A stretch of DNA of 64,000 nucleotides from Candidatus Hydrogenedentota bacterium. Lineage in GTDB: Bacteria > Hydrogenedentota > Hydrogenedentia > Hydrogenedentales > SLHB01. The stretch lies in the NCBI GenBank assembly GCA_020848835.1, contig JADLHJ010000024.1, forward strand, positions 1-64,000, given 5' to 3'. The position numbers and the translations under genes were made by a program. A model generated the notes under the pieces. That model searched no databases, was not told where the DNA came from, and saw only the letters and a program-made list of their open reading frames with translations. Positions 53,085-62,513 of the stretch are shown one piece after another (positions within the stretch are counted from its first letter, which is position 1; each line of letters begins with the position of its first letter).

Positions 53085-55049
53085 CTAGTCGATGTTAATC
53101 ACACCGCCTACCACGCCTAAATCCACACGAAATTTTCCCGCGCCGATGGGTCCGCTAAATTCGCGTTTATCGCCTTGTACCGATCCGCTGAGGCGGACCT
53201 TGCTGTTTACTTGGCCGTTCGTCGCGGTGGCGAACAGCGTTGCGTCCGCGGTATCCGGCACGAGCAGATTGATGTCGCCCTGTTCGGCATTGAGCGCGTA
53301 ATCGCCCAACACGCCGTCGATGGCTAGCGCTATCACATCGCCGCTTACGCACTTCGCATCCAACGCACCCTTTGGAGATTCGACAGTTATGCGGCCCCGC
53401 GTGGCGCGCAACACCTGCTTATCGGTAACAGCAGTCGTTTTCACCGAACCCTGCTGCGTGGTCGCAGTCAGCGGGCCGGCGCAATCGTTTACCGTGACAT
53501 CGCCTTCCTGTATGGAGGCCAACAATTCGCCCGCGTCGCGTTTGCACTGATCAATCGTAACGCTGCCCTTGCCCTGCTCCACGCTCACTGCTGCTCCCAT
53601 GGAAGACACCGTTGTGAAGCCACTGTCCGCAATTAATTTCACCGGTGATCCGCGCGGACACATGATGTCCAAATCGATGCGGTAACGCGTGCAGCCGAGC
53701 GCGGCCATGTTGTCGCGCACCGCTGTGGTCAGCATCGCGCGGCCATCGACCAATTGGGTTTGCACGTTCAACGCTTCGATGGCCGCCTGCGCGTTGGCAT
53801 TCGTTTGCATCTGCACGACAAGCGCGGCCCGCACGACCACCTGGGACGAATCGCTCGCCGTAATGCGAACATCGCCAACGGCGGCCTTGATTGCGATCTC
53901 GGCGCCTTGCGGGATTTCGAGCGTCTGCTCGATATTCTTGCGAACAAACTCGCCGCCTTCGCGCGTTTGCGCGGGCTCCTGCGGTTTCACGCCTTCACGG
54001 TGAATCGCTATCGTGTTAAAACTCGCGTGCAGCGACAGGCGTTGCTTCGACCCCGCCGCGCCGCCGCGGGCGATTACAAGGTCGCCGCGCTTGGACTGAT
54101 CGAGTTGCACGTCAGACGCCACAGATCCGAAGGCTGCGCTCGCCGAAATCTCGGGTGTTGCGTTCTCCGGAATCCACAATTCGATGGGGCCACTCTCGGA
54201 GGTCACATCGAGTTCTGTCTCCGCGGGCAATTCACGCACGGCCACGCTGCCCATGAAATTGCTGATCTTTAATGCGCCGGACACGTTTGCGAACTCGCTT
54301 TGCGTGCCCTGCAATTCGAATGTTCCGCCCTGACGCAATTGAGAAGCGCGCAAGGGAAATTCGCCCCAAGCCCGCGCGCGCACGGCACCGCCGATATTAC
54401 GTAAGTCGATCGCGCCGAAACGAGAATCGATCTCGACGGTGCCCGTCACGCCGCTGATTTCCGTATCGCCCCATTCATTCTTGCAGACGACACTTGCCCC
54501 AGCGGGCACGGAGATTTCGTAATCGAGCTTGATTGCACTCTTAGTCTTTTCCTGCGGACTCGGCCCCGTCACTTTGATGTCCACACGCTCCATCGACGGC
54601 GGGCTGTCTAATTGCAGCTTCACTTGCTCGGCGAGTTCCTGCGCTGCCTCCGCCTGCTCCGCGCCGACGGTGGCCTTCACCCGCACGCGCACGACGGGAT
54701 CGTCAGACGTCGCGACTCGCACCAAGCCTTCGCCGATATCGCGGGTAATCGAGACCGTAGATGTGGGCCGCACAGGTTTACTCTCTTCGATCTCACGGGT
54801 GCGCGCCGTCAAACCGTCCCACGGCGATTTGCCCACGTCGCCGATATGGCCAAAGCGCGGCGCGAGAATGTTCTCGGTTTTTTCACCGAGGACTGTGAGC
54901 CAATGAGTGACGGTATCGAATACGGTGGAGGAAGCAGATTCCTTTGGGGGCGATTGCGCGAATGCGCCAGGCGTCGAAAAAAGAAAAGCACAAACGATGA
55001 ATGTGAGGGGGCCGAATTTCGATTCGGCGTTCTTAGCCAACAATCGCAC
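53085..55049 (-). CDS. Secreted DUF4097-like beta-helical adhesin-type protein
   Basis: A 654-residue exported protein (signal about 1-31, ...STPGAFA). From about residue 90 it is a long run of short strands with alternating Asp/Gly turns, for example VEIDSRFGAIDLRNIGGAV, VRITASDSSQVVVRA, and IDQCKRDAGELLASIQEGDV. This is the DUF4097/DUF2807 pattern, a putative auto-transporter-like or adhesin-like helix. It begins with GTG 55049, 5 bases after the anti-sigma gene stop, so it is the third gene of the sigma/anti-sigma operon and a likely regulator partner or target. Role unknown. Confidence 0.8.
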   Translation of the reverse strand: MRLLAKNAESKFGPLTFIVCAFLFSTPGAFAQSPPKESASSTVFDTVTHWLTVLGEKTENILAPRFGHIGDVGKSPWDGLTARTREIEESKPVRPTSTVSITRDIGEGLVRVATSDDPVVRVRVKATVGAEQAEAAQELAEQVKLQLDSPPSMERVDIKVTGPSPQEKTKSAIKLDYEISVPAGASVVCKNEWGDTEISGVTGTVEIDSRFGAIDLRNIGGAVRARAWGEFPLRASQLRQGGTFELQGTQSEFANVSGALKISNFMGSVAVRELPAETELDVTSESGPIELWIPENATPEISASAAFGSVASDVQLDQSKRGDLVIARGGAAGSKQRLSLHASFNTIAIHREGVKPQEPAQTREGGEFVRKNIEQTLEIPQGAEIAIKAAVGDVRITASDSSQVVVRAALVVQMQTNANAQAAIEALNVQTQLVDGRAMLTTAVRDNMAALGCTRYRIDLDIMCPRGSPVKLIADSGFTTVSSMGAAVSVEQGKGSVTIDQCKRDAGELLASIQEGDVTVNDCAGPLTATTQQGSVKTTAVTDKQVLRATRGRITVESPKGALDAKCVSGDVIALAIDGVLGDYALNAEQGDINLLVPDTADATLFATATNGQVNSKVRLSGSVQGDKREFSGPIGAGKFRVDLGVVGGVINID

Positions 55050-55054
55050 GCGCC

Positions 55055-55714
55055 CTACAGGCTGCGCTCCATATAGAGCGATTTCAACGCCGCGGCCTGG
55101 CGCTTGGTGTTGGACGTGATGATGCGGTTTGCGCGTTCGCTGTTCGGATTGGATTCGAGCTCGTTACGCGCAGCGGTGAGTGCTGCGTCGATTGCGAGTA
55201 CTTCACGCGCCTGGTGCCGTGCGCGATATGAAGGCGTCGTTTCATTGGTACGCGATCCGACCGCCGCCGCGAGCGTTTCGATCTGCGCCGTTGCGCGGCG
55301 TAGATCGTCAGCCGAGCCCGGCGTCGAAATTGTGCGCGCCGCAGACGCCGTGCGCGAAAAGCCACTCGCGCCGGACATATTCAGGCCCGCCTTGAACACG
55401 ACTGCGGAAACAATTGCAACGCCCGCCGCATAGGCAAGACCCTTTAACACCAACGCAGGCGCACCACCGCGCGCGCGCCGGGTGGCTTTGCGTTCGGAGC
55501 GCGCAGCAATCAATATGCGCGAGATAGAATCTTCGGAGGGATCGAGCGTATTGGCCGACGCGGTGAATTCGATCGAGCCGCGAATGGCAGCGACTTCGCG
55601 CGCACATACCGGGCACGACGTAATGTGCCGCGCCGTGGCCGCGCTGATACCGCGCCCGTCTACCAAGCCTTCCGCATAGGCCAGCAGTTCAGGCTTTGAA
55701 GGATGGCCCAACAT
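55055..55714 (-). CDS. Membrane-anchored anti-sigma factor-like protein
   Basis: A 219-residue protein encoded 20 bases after the sigma factor. The N terminus has a zinc-finger-like H-x3-C-x2-C (HITSCPVC, about residues 30-37), typical of ZAS-type anti-sigma factors. One TM segment (LVLKGLAYAAGVAIVSAVVF, about 86-105) divides it from a helical outer part with many Arg/Ala/Glu. ATG 55714 has GGGAG upstream. It probably sequesters the sigma factor until an envelope signal arrives (inference from position and motif). Confidence 0.82.
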   Translation of the reverse strand: MLGHPSKPELLAYAEGLVDGRGISAATARHITSCPVCAREVAAIRGSIEFTASANTLDPSEDSISRILIAARSERKATRRARGGAPALVLKGLAYAAGVAIVSAVVFKAGLNMSGASGFSRTASAARTISTPGSADDLRRATAQIETLAAAVGSRTNETTPSYRARHQAREVLAIDAALTAARNELESNPNSERANRIITSNTKRQAAALKSLYMERSL

Positions 55715-55734
55715 GCCATAACTCCCAGGGGCTT

Positions 55735-56454
55735 TTATACGTAGTCTCGAAACCGGGCCAGCAGCGGCCGCAGCGCACGCTCTGCCCGTACTACACGCGA
55801 TTTCACCGTGCCCACCGGTGAATCGGTAATGATCGCAATTTCTTCGTACGACAGGTCCTGGAACCTGCGCAACACAAACGCTTCGCGCTGGTGCTCCGGC
55901 AACTCGCGCAACGCCGTGTTCACCGCTTCGGAAATCTCGCCGCGTTGAAACGCCGCAAGTACGTCCGCATTCTCGTCGCCCACGTGTTCCATGGGGTCGT
56001 ATTCGTCTTCCGGGCCTTTGCGCCAGCTCCACGCCGACGACAGGCTCAGGAAGCGCGGGCGCCGTTTCCGGCGGACCCATTCCTTCGACACGATGTTTGA
56101 CGCAATCGTGTAGAGGTACGTCGTAAATTTCGCGCGCGGTTCGTAGCGCTGTGCGTTGCGCACCAACGCCAGGAATACTTCCTGGGTCAACTCTTCCGCG
56201 ATCTGGCGGTTTTGCACCATACGGAAGATGTAGTTCAAAACGTTCTTATTGTGGCGGCGGCAGAGTTCGGCGAATGCCTCCTCGGAGCCTTCGGCGTGGT
56301 CGATCATGAGCGCTTCGTCTGCGCGCTCCTTGATCGGCAATCCTTCGCGCCCTAGGACCCGTAACCGGGCCGCTTGCGCGCTGTGGAACTGGACTAACCC
56401 CTGCCCTTCCACTTTTCCACCTCCGCTCTGACGCGTCACCTCGTCAGTATGCAT
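55735..56454 (-). CDS. ECF-type RNA polymerase sigma factor
   Basis: A 239-residue sigma70-family factor lacking region 1 and 3. Region 2 is LNYIFRMVQNRQIAEELTQE plus VFLALVRNAQRYEPRAKFTT, and region 4 is LPEHQREAFVLRRFQDLSYE ... TDSPVGTVKSRVVRAERAL. The N-terminal 45 residues are unusual and Gly/Gln-rich. ATG 56454 follows GTGAGG at about -11. It heads the operon sigma, anti-sigma, DUF4097 protein, an arrangement that suggests an envelope-stress circuit. Confidence 0.93.
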   Translation of the reverse strand: MHTDEVTRQSGGGKVEGQGLVQFHSAQAARLRVLGREGLPIKERADEALMIDHAEGSEEAFAELCRRHNKNVLNYIFRMVQNRQIAEELTQEVFLALVRNAQRYEPRAKFTTYLYTIASNIVSKEWVRRKRRPRFLSLSSAWSWRKGPEDEYDPMEHVGDENADVLAAFQRGEISEAVNTALRELPEHQREAFVLRRFQDLSYEEIAIITDSPVGTVKSRVVRAERALRPLLARFRDYV

Positions 56455-56616
56455 CTATATATCCTCACCGTCACACGAAAGTTGCAAGTGTGACTCGACT
56501 TAACCCACGTTCAACAGGGCCACCCGGCCCTTTCTCCAGTCACCCAGTATAGCACCGCCGGCTCCACCGGGCCAGCGAAAAGCGAATTGCTTCGTAACTT
56601 CTTGGGCGTAAATACC

Positions 56617-57660
56617 TTACTTTGAGAACTGCTTCGGGTTCCTCACATGCGCGACCGCTTCGTCATACGAAATCGTGCCCTCCATGTACAGCGACTTGAT
56701 TGCCTTGTCCATGGTGACCATGCCCTCACGGGTGTTGGTTTCCATGATGCTGTACACCTGGTGCGTCTTGCCTTCGCGGATGAGATTCGCGATCGCCGTG
56801 TTGTTGATCAGCAGTTCGGCCGCCATCACGCGACCTTTACCGTCCTTCTTCGGAAGTAGCCGTTGCGAAATAATTCCCAGCAAGGTCATTGAAAGCATGA
56901 ACCGAATCTGTTGCTGCTGCTCGGCGGGGAACACGTCGATCATGCGGTCGACGGACTGGATGGCGTCGTTCGTGTGAAGGGTCGCCATGACTAGATGGCC
57001 CGTCTCCGCCGCGCGCAGGCACGCCTGAATCGTCTCAAGGTCGCGCATTTCCCCAATCTGAATCACGTCCGGGTTCTGGCGCAGGATGTACTTTAGCGCG
57101 TGAACAAAGCCATGTGTGTCATCGCCCACTTCGCGCTGGTCCACGATCGATTTTTTGTGCGTGTGCACGAACTCGATGGGGTCTTCGACGGTGATCACGT
57201 GCGCTTCGCGGGTTTCGTTAATACGATCGATGATCGCCGCCTGGGTCGTGGTTTTCCCGTGGCCCGTTGGGCCCGTTACCAACAATAAACCCTGCTTCGC
57301 GTCCGCAAACTTTTCGGCCGCCTCGGGCAGGCCCAGCGAATCCAGGTCCGGTATCGAATCGGGGATAGGGCGCAGCGCCGCGGCTACCGCCTGCTTTTGC
57401 AGGTATACGTTCACGCGATAGCGGTGCTTGCGGCCGGAGGCCAGGGAAAAATCCAATTCCTTCGCGGTTTCAAACGTCTTTTTCTGGTCGGCAGTGAGCA
57501 CGGAGTAGACCAACTTCTTCGTCGCTTCGGGTGTCATCGCATCGTAGCGTGTGCGGTAAAGGCGGCCATTGACGCGCAAGACGGGAGGAGCTCCCGCACT
57601 GATTATAAGATCGGAGGCGCCTTCTTTGGTGACGAGCTCGAAGAGGTCTTTGAATTCCAT
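56617..57660 (-). CDS. pilT: Type IV pilus retraction ATPase PilT
   Basis: A 347-residue GspE/PilT-family ATPase. Walker A reads GPTGHGKTTT, a variant of the usual GPTGSGKSTT. The Asp box ITVEDPIEFVHTH, Walker B IGEMRDLETIQACLRAAETG, and the PilT-specific AIANLIREGKTHQ motif near the C terminus are present. Start ATG 57660 has AAGGAAT upstream. No pilus structural genes surround it, apart from prepilin-type proteins at 38.5 and 60.2 kb, so it may serve pili encoded elsewhere. Confidence 0.95.
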   Translation of the reverse strand: MEFKDLFELVTKEGASDLIISAGAPPVLRVNGRLYRTRYDAMTPEATKKLVYSVLTADQKKTFETAKELDFSLASGRKHRYRVNVYLQKQAVAAALRPIPDSIPDLDSLGLPEAAEKFADAKQGLLLVTGPTGHGKTTTQAAIIDRINETREAHVITVEDPIEFVHTHKKSIVDQREVGDDTHGFVHALKYILRQNPDVIQIGEMRDLETIQACLRAAETGHLVMATLHTNDAIQSVDRMIDVFPAEQQQQIRFMLSMTLLGIISQRLLPKKDGKGRVMAAELLINNTAIANLIREGKTHQVYSIMETNTREGMVTMDKAIKSLYMEGTISYDEAVAHVRNPKQFSK

Positions 57661-57794
57661 GGTTATTCCTTGACTATTTGTCAAAATGAATCACTATTCA
57701 GTATCTTGTCCATAATAATCCACACTTGCTGGATTTGCAAGACAAATAATCAATTCTAGCGTTGGGGTTTTTGCGGGATTTGCGGATAAAATGA

Positions 57795-58670
57795 CTACTT
57801 AATGTAGACAACTTCTTCTTCAAGTGTAATCCCAAACTTCTCTTTTACGGTTGTTCTGGCGATTTCTATTAGTTGGCGGATGTCCGCACTAGTTGCGTTG
57901 TCGTCGTTCATTATGAAATTTGCATGTTTGTCGCTGATTACGGCACCGCCACAACGCGTGCCCATCAGACCCGCCGCTTGGATGAGGCGTCCCGAATGGT
58001 CGCCCTGGGGGTTTTTGAAGACGCTGCCGCAACACTTTCCCTGCGGCTGGGTGCGTTGGCGGCGTTCGATGTAGTGGTCGTAAATCGGTTGCTGCGGCTC
58101 GTCGGTCTTCGAGAATTTAAAGAACCCTTGCAAGATTAACGACCCGCGTGGGCAGAAGGTCTGGCCACGGTAGCTGTAGAGCGATTCGTGCATCGGAATG
58201 AGCTTGCGCCCTTCCGGGCCGATGACATCGACCGATTCCATCAGCATGCAGGTGGAACCGTTGACGGTGCCGGCATTCATATAGATCGCGCCGCCGACGG
58301 TGCCCGGAATGCCGGTGAGCCCGCCAACCATCGCATAATTGTTCGTAAGCATGATTTCGCGCACGACTTGGTTTAGATCGACACCCGACTCGATGCGGTA
58401 ACGGTCGTTTCCTAGGACCTCAAGCGCATTTAGTTCGCTCATCACGACAACGATGCCGTCGTAACCGGCGTCGTCGATCAACACGTTCGACCCGCCACCC
58501 AGCACCGTCCTCTTCCCAGGCTGTTGTCCGACCCATTCATAGGCCTGCACGGCTTCATCCACGGTGCGAGGAATCAACGCCAGACGCGCAGGCCCGCCCA
58601 CGCCGTAGATCGTCAATGGCGCGAGGGGATAATTTTCAATCGCGAAATCAAAAGGAAGGTTGCTATTCAT
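57795..58670 (-). CDS. murB: UDP-N-acetylenolpyruvoylglucosamine reductase
   Basis: A 291-residue flavoenzyme that reduces UDP-GlcNAc-enolpyruvate to UDP-MurNAc. The FAD domain carries TIYGVGGPARL, LGGGSNVLIDD, and GIPGTVGGAIYMNAG; the catalytic Ser is in GSVFKNPQG, and the acid residue near the end is in LEEEVVYI. The Tyr-loop pattern is that of the shorter, type II MurB class. It is not next to other mur genes. Confidence 0.95.
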   Translation of the reverse strand: MNSNLPFDFAIENYPLAPLTIYGVGGPARLALIPRTVDEAVQAYEWVGQQPGKRTVLGGGSNVLIDDAGYDGIVVVMSELNALEVLGNDRYRIESGVDLNQVVREIMLTNNYAMVGGLTGIPGTVGGAIYMNAGTVNGSTCMLMESVDVIGPEGRKLIPMHESLYSYRGQTFCPRGSLILQGFFKFSKTDEPQQPIYDHYIERRQRTQPQGKCCGSVFKNPQGDHSGRLIQAAGLMGTRCGGAVISDKHANFIMNDDNATSADIRQLIEIARTTVKEKFGITLEEEVVYIK

Positions 58671-58716
58671 GCGCGAGAGAATACATGAAGAAATGAAGAA
58701 GTTCCTAACAAGGTAG

Positions 58717-58781
58717 GGACGGTTCGCCGAACCGTCCGATTGTTGTGTCGCGCGCGAAACGGCGCTTTCGGCGAAAGCGCC
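58717..58781. repeat. Twin palindromes between the glycosyltransferase and murB
   Basis: GGACGGTTCG/CCGAACCGTCC (58717-58737) and GGCGCTTTCG/GCGAAAGCGCC (58761-58781) are near-perfect palindromes in a row, flanked by ATTGTTGTG and CACCACAATAAT, which can also pair. They probably end the minus-strand transcript of the glycosyltransferase, or form a REP-like element. Confidence 0.7.
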
Positions 58782-58814
58782 CGCACCACAATAATTCCAG
58801 TTGTTCCGATTACG

Positions 58815-59981
58815 TTACGGGCGTATAAAAGCGACTATCTGCTCCGCGCGCTGCAGGTGCGTATGGTCGCTCAGCACCCGTTTGCGCGCGGCGCGCCCCA
58901 TCGCTTTGCGCTTGCGCGCGTTTTGCAGTAGCTTGCGGTAGGTTCGGGTTGCATCATCGGCGGATTCGACGATAACAATTTCTTTTCCATCATCGAACCA
59001 TTCCTCGATGCCCTCGTGCGGGTTTGACACGATGCAGCAGCCCATTGCCGCGAGTTCGAACATCCGCAAGGTGGACGATCCGTACACGCTCGCGTGCGCC
59101 GTTCTCGAAATGTTCAGGTTGATCTTTGCGCGCGCGCAGGCTTGGCGCAGGCCATTGAACGGCACGTTGCCGACATACTGCAACGCGATCGGCGTCGGTG
59201 GAAAACCTTTTCCGCCGAGCGCAAACTTCTTGTCGCCCAATTCTCCGCACGGCGTCACCAGCATGTCCTCAAACCACTCTTCGCGATATTCCACGCCGTA
59301 GCCGTAGAAGAAAACATCGAACTCTTCCTTCGCCATCATCGGCGAATACAGCTCCGGGTCAACGCCCCAATGCACGGTCTCCACGCACCGCGCGCCCATC
59401 GCCGTTAATTCTTCCGCGCCCGCGGTCGAGTTGCACATGAAGCCGTCATACTCACGCAGGTCCGCGCCGTCGTAGCCGCGGAAGCCGGAGGCAAACCCGC
59501 CGAACTTCGGCAGACTCGCCGGCACATCGCCATCGAAATAGTAAAACGGCACGCCATACTTCGCGCGCTCACGTTGTGGCAATCCCGTGAAATGATTCAG
59601 CGGCACGGAGAACACGATGACCGCATCCACGTTTCGCTCCGTCTCCAACACCTTTGCAAGCTGCGCTTCCCAGCGCGGCCGCACCCATGACTCAATCAGC
59701 TTGCGATTGATCTTGCCGCCCGCGCCATCGCTCGTAGAAGTGCCCCCCGATTTCGCGCTCTTGCCAAACAACTTCTTCAGCGCGCCAAACGCGGAGCCTT
59801 CCGTTTGGCAGGGATTGGCGTAGCATCGCCACCAGGGCGTGGCGAAGGCGCCCCCGGCGTACGGAATGGCCACCACGTCATGTCCCAGTTCGTGCAGTCC
59901 TTTCAAGAACTGCCACCACGCCGGCGTGCAGCCGTAATTCAACTGAATGTCCAAGGCGCTTACGACGCAAACAATCTTCAT
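58815..59981 (-). CDS. CgeB-like glycosyltransferase (GT-B)
   Basis: A 388-residue GT-B-fold protein of the CgeB/DUF3880-Glyco_trans_1_2 type. The N half starts MKIVCVVSALDIQLNYGCTP, a Rossmann strand with a non-classical loop, and includes DGFMCNSTAGAEEL; the C half includes VYGSSTLRMFELAAMGCCIV (shortened) and EWFDDGKEIVIVESADDATR, the nucleotide-sugar-binding motif region. It likely adds a sugar to a protein or surface glycan. ATG 59981 is chosen; an upstream ATG at 60020 has no better signal. Confidence 0.85.
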   Translation of the reverse strand: MKIVCVVSALDIQLNYGCTPAWWQFLKGLHELGHDVVAIPYAGGAFATPWWRCYANPCQTEGSAFGALKKLFGKSAKSGGTSTSDGAGGKINRKLIESWVRPRWEAQLAKVLETERNVDAVIVFSVPLNHFTGLPQRERAKYGVPFYYFDGDVPASLPKFGGFASGFRGYDGADLREYDGFMCNSTAGAEELTAMGARCVETVHWGVDPELYSPMMAKEEFDVFFYGYGVEYREEWFEDMLVTPCGELGDKKFALGGKGFPPTPIALQYVGNVPFNGLRQACARAKINLNISRTAHASVYGSSTLRMFELAAMGCCIVSNPHEGIEEWFDDGKEIVIVESADDATRTYRKLLQNARKRKAMGRAARKRVLSDHTHLQRAEQIVAFIRP

Positions 59982-60158
59982 GCGCGCGATGATAGCAGAC
60001 CGAACGGGACCGGTAATCACTTCTGTTTTTGATTGTATTCAAGGTGGCGACGATTGACGGATCGACAAGCTGCGGTTAGACTTTTTATATGGTGCGCGCT
60101 GCCCGGTTTGAAGTTCCGCTTTCAGGCGGTTTTATTGTTATCACACAAGGGCTTGCGT

Positions 60159-61064
60159 ATGAAGGTGCGCGGCTTCACATTGATCGAGTTGTTGGTGGTG
60201 ATCGCGATTATTGCGATTCTCGCGGGGCTGCTGCTGCCTGCGCTATCGCGGGCGCGAGAGGCGGCGCGGCGTGCGGCGTGTCAGAACAACCTAAAGCAGC
60301 TTGGCCTTATCTTCAAGATGTACGCGAGCGAGACGCGGCAGGAGAAGTACCCGCCTTTTCAGGTGTTCTTCCGGGGCGGATCGGAATACGACTTTGCCGC
60401 TGCACCACGCATGGCCGCGCTTTATCCCGAGTACTTGACGGACGCGCGGATCCTCATCTGTCCGTCCGACCCGCTGGATCGCGTCGAGGGATTTTACGGT
60501 GCGGACGGCACCATCAACATACATATTCCCAAATACGAGGGCGGGCTGGCCCACCGCGCCGATGCGAGCTATGCATATTGGGGGTGGGTCTTGGACAAGC
60601 TCGGGGATGAGGACACGGCGGAGCCGCTGGGGGAATTCGGCCAGTACTTCAATCGTCCGGACGACACCCCCGCGCCATCGCAATTCATGGAAGTTGTCCG
60701 CTACCTGAACGAGAAGATCTTTGCGGTGAGTCACGAAGGCCCAGCCGACAACGACGTGCCCGTGCGAACCCCCGGTCTGGGCAACGGAGGCGGCGGTACC
60801 GTCTTTCGCCTGCGCGAGGGGATCGAGCGCTTCATGATCACGGACATCAACAATCCCGCAGCGGGGGCATGGTCGCAGAGCGAGATATGGATCATGCACG
60901 ATGCGATCTCGCCGATACCCCAGAATTTCAATCACATCCCCGCCGGGGCGAACGTGCTCTTCATGGACGGGCACGCGCAATTCCTCAAATATCCTGCTGA
61001 CGAACCGGTCAACCGCGTGTGGGCATCTGCAATTGGCGGGGTCTTCGACCCGAATAATCCTTGA
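60159..61064 (+). CDS. Prepilin-type N-methylation/H-x9-DG domain protein
   Basis: A 301-residue protein with a very short prepilin leader: [36 protein letters not shown] (shown in part). A DUF1559-like body follows, with [17 protein letters not shown] and a C-terminal [14 protein letters not shown], the FMDGH motif. Related to the protein at 38512-39216 but 70 residues longer and not adjacent. ATG 60159 fits the leader. Role: envelope-associated pseudopilin-like protein, substrate of a prepilin peptidase encoded elsewhere. Confidence 0.87.
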   Translation: MKVRGFTLIELLVVIAIIAILAGLLLPALSRAREAARRAACQNNLKQLGLIFKMYASETRQEKYPPFQVFFRGGSEYDFAAAPRMAALYPEYLTDARILICPSDPLDRVEGFYGADGTINIHIPKYEGGLAHRADASYAYWGWVLDKLGDEDTAEPLGEFGQYFNRPDDTPAPSQFMEVVRYLNEKIFAVSHEGPADNDVPVRTPGLGNGGGGTVFRLREGIERFMITDINNPAAGAWSQSEIWIMHDAISPIPQNFNHIPAGANVLFMDGHAQFLKYPADEPVNRVWASAIGGVFDPNNP

Positions 61065-61240
61065 ATCAAATTTCCGCAAATCCTGCGCGTAAAATGCGCG
61101 GTTAACGTTGGCTTTGAACGCAGACCTTTCGCAGCTTCGCCGGTCATTTACCAGAAGGCGGCATTCTTCAAGTAGTCGTGGTCTTAGATTCCCCTTGATT
61201 TTACTGGCGAAACTCTTATAGACTCGTGATTGTTGTAATC

Positions 61241-61252
61241 AATCGTACGATT
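61241..61252. promoter_or_regulatory. Palindromic operator candidate ahead of the TetR gene
   Basis: AATCGTACGATT is a perfect 12-bp palindrome ending 17 bases before the TetR start, in an A/T-rich stretch. Autoregulation by the TetR protein is the simplest explanation. Confidence 0.55.
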
Positions 61253-61268
61253 AATTTTGATTAAACGA

Positions 61269-62072
61269 ATGATTAATAAAAAGTCCCGGCAAGTCAAGCA
61301 GACGGCGCAACGAAAACTGTTGCGAGCGGCCGCGGATGCCTTTGCGGCGCAGGGCTACGATGCGGCGTCCACACGGGCAATCGCCGATCGCGCGGGGGTG
61401 AACATCGCCCTGATTGCGTATCACTTTGGCGGCAAAGATGGACTCTTTGATGCGGTGATTGAGGATTGGGTGCTGCCGCTTCGGGAAGCCATTGACCGCG
61501 AGCTAGCGGGGTTGAACGGGGCGGGTAAACGGATGGACGCAGTGGTCACGGCATTTCTGCGTCACGCGCTTATCGTGGCACCAGGGGTGGCGTCGCTGAT
61601 TGCACGGGAATCGATCATGGCAAGTCCCACGGCGATCACCAAGCGAACAGCCGTTGGACTCCGCCCGCTTATCGAACAATTGGACGCCGTGTTGCCGACC
61701 TGCGAGACGACTGTCGTGCAAGGGGCGGAGTTCCTCGCATTGCTGCTTCGTCTCGCGGCGCCGATGCCGTCAATCGACGGGGACGGCGCGAAGAATTATC
61801 ATCGTGCGAGGCTCCGGGCCTTGGCAGTCTTGCGGCACGGCGGTGGACATACGCAGCACTTGCACCGGACTGAGAGAGGTGAAGACACGCCACGGAAACA
61901 CGCCGCGGCGCCTGCGGAAAGCACGGCGCATGAGGTTGGCGAAGCGCTGCGGGGTCCGCGCGCGCGGCACACACAGTCCCCAGACCAAAGCCATGAAGCA
62001 CCGCGAACAGCAAAAGAGACACACGGTACGCGGCATACGCCGCCCGAATCGGGCATGGATTTTGTGGATTAG
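61269..62072 (+). CDS. TetR-family transcriptional regulator with long basic tail
   Basis: About 267 residues. The HTH is normal: TRAIADRAGVNIALIAYHFGGKDGLF (part) at about residues 35-60. The ligand domain runs to about residue 185, and the rest (HGGGHTQHLHRTERGEDTPR and onward) is a charged, Pro/His-rich tail without recognisable fold. The tail could be a frameshifted extension rather than a true part of the protein. ATG 61269 is preferred over TTG 61257. Two palindromes, before and after the gene, are candidate operators. Ligand unknown. Confidence 0.75.
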   Translation: MINKKSRQVKQTAQRKLLRAAADAFAAQGYDAASTRAIADRAGVNIALIAYHFGGKDGLFDAVIEDWVLPLREAIDRELAGLNGAGKRMDAVVTAFLRHALIVAPGVASLIARESIMASPTAITKRTAVGLRPLIEQLDAVLPTCETTVVQGAEFLALLLRLAAPMPSIDGDGAKNYHRARLRALAVLRHGGGHTQHLHRTERGEDTPRKHAAAPAESTAHEVGEALRGPRARHTQSPDQSHEAPRTAKETHGTRHTPPESGMDFVD

Positions 62073-62513
62073 CACTTTTTATGGAATTCTAACACAATAT
62101 ATTGTGTTGCCTATAGACAAGCCACGCAGCTTATGGTATTGTTTGGGTGTTGGCTCGCTTGAGCCGGGCCATCCTTAAAATGACAGTCCCCTTGAAACGA
62201 GTCGAAGGATTCGCCGCATAGACCGGATGCGTCATACCGCACAGACCCCGATACTGCATCGGCCTCTGAGCGCCACTCCGTTCACCCCCGGGACTTCGGA
62301 GGCACGCGCTTGACCGCACCCAATTCTGGTAACAGCCCCGATCAACTGACCGATCTGTTGCATCACGAAACGACCCATCGCGCGCGTCGCCGTCCGGCGG
62401 CGCGCGTTTCGTTTGAGGAGCCCTTGCCCAAGGAGGAAGCCCGCGGCGCCAGCACAACGCACACTACGACACACGACACCACCACGAATTCCCACTCTTC
62501 CGGGAGCAGTACC
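62073..62513. other. 441-base region between the TetR gene and phoH
   Basis: It includes the 18-bp palindrome and a long possible leader. An open frame in phase with phoH runs from TTG 62310, coding a Thr/His-rich low-complexity stretch with no Shine-Dalgarno; it could be an N-terminal extension of PhoH but is more likely untranslated leader. Nothing else recognised. Confidence 0.5.
62091..62108. promoter_or_regulatory. 18-bp perfect palindrome (operator candidate)
   Basis: AACACAATATATTGTGTT is perfectly self-complementary and sits 19 bases after the TetR gene stop and about 400 bases before the PhoH start. It has the length and symmetry of a TetR- or MarR-class operator and could control the PhoH gene. 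Confidence 0.6.

Noticed and set aside
62310-62513. N-terminal extension of the PhoH protein
   Set aside because: TTG start with no Shine-Dalgarno and a Thr/His-rich, low-complexity translation, while ATG 62514 has GGGAG and begins the PIN domain directly.
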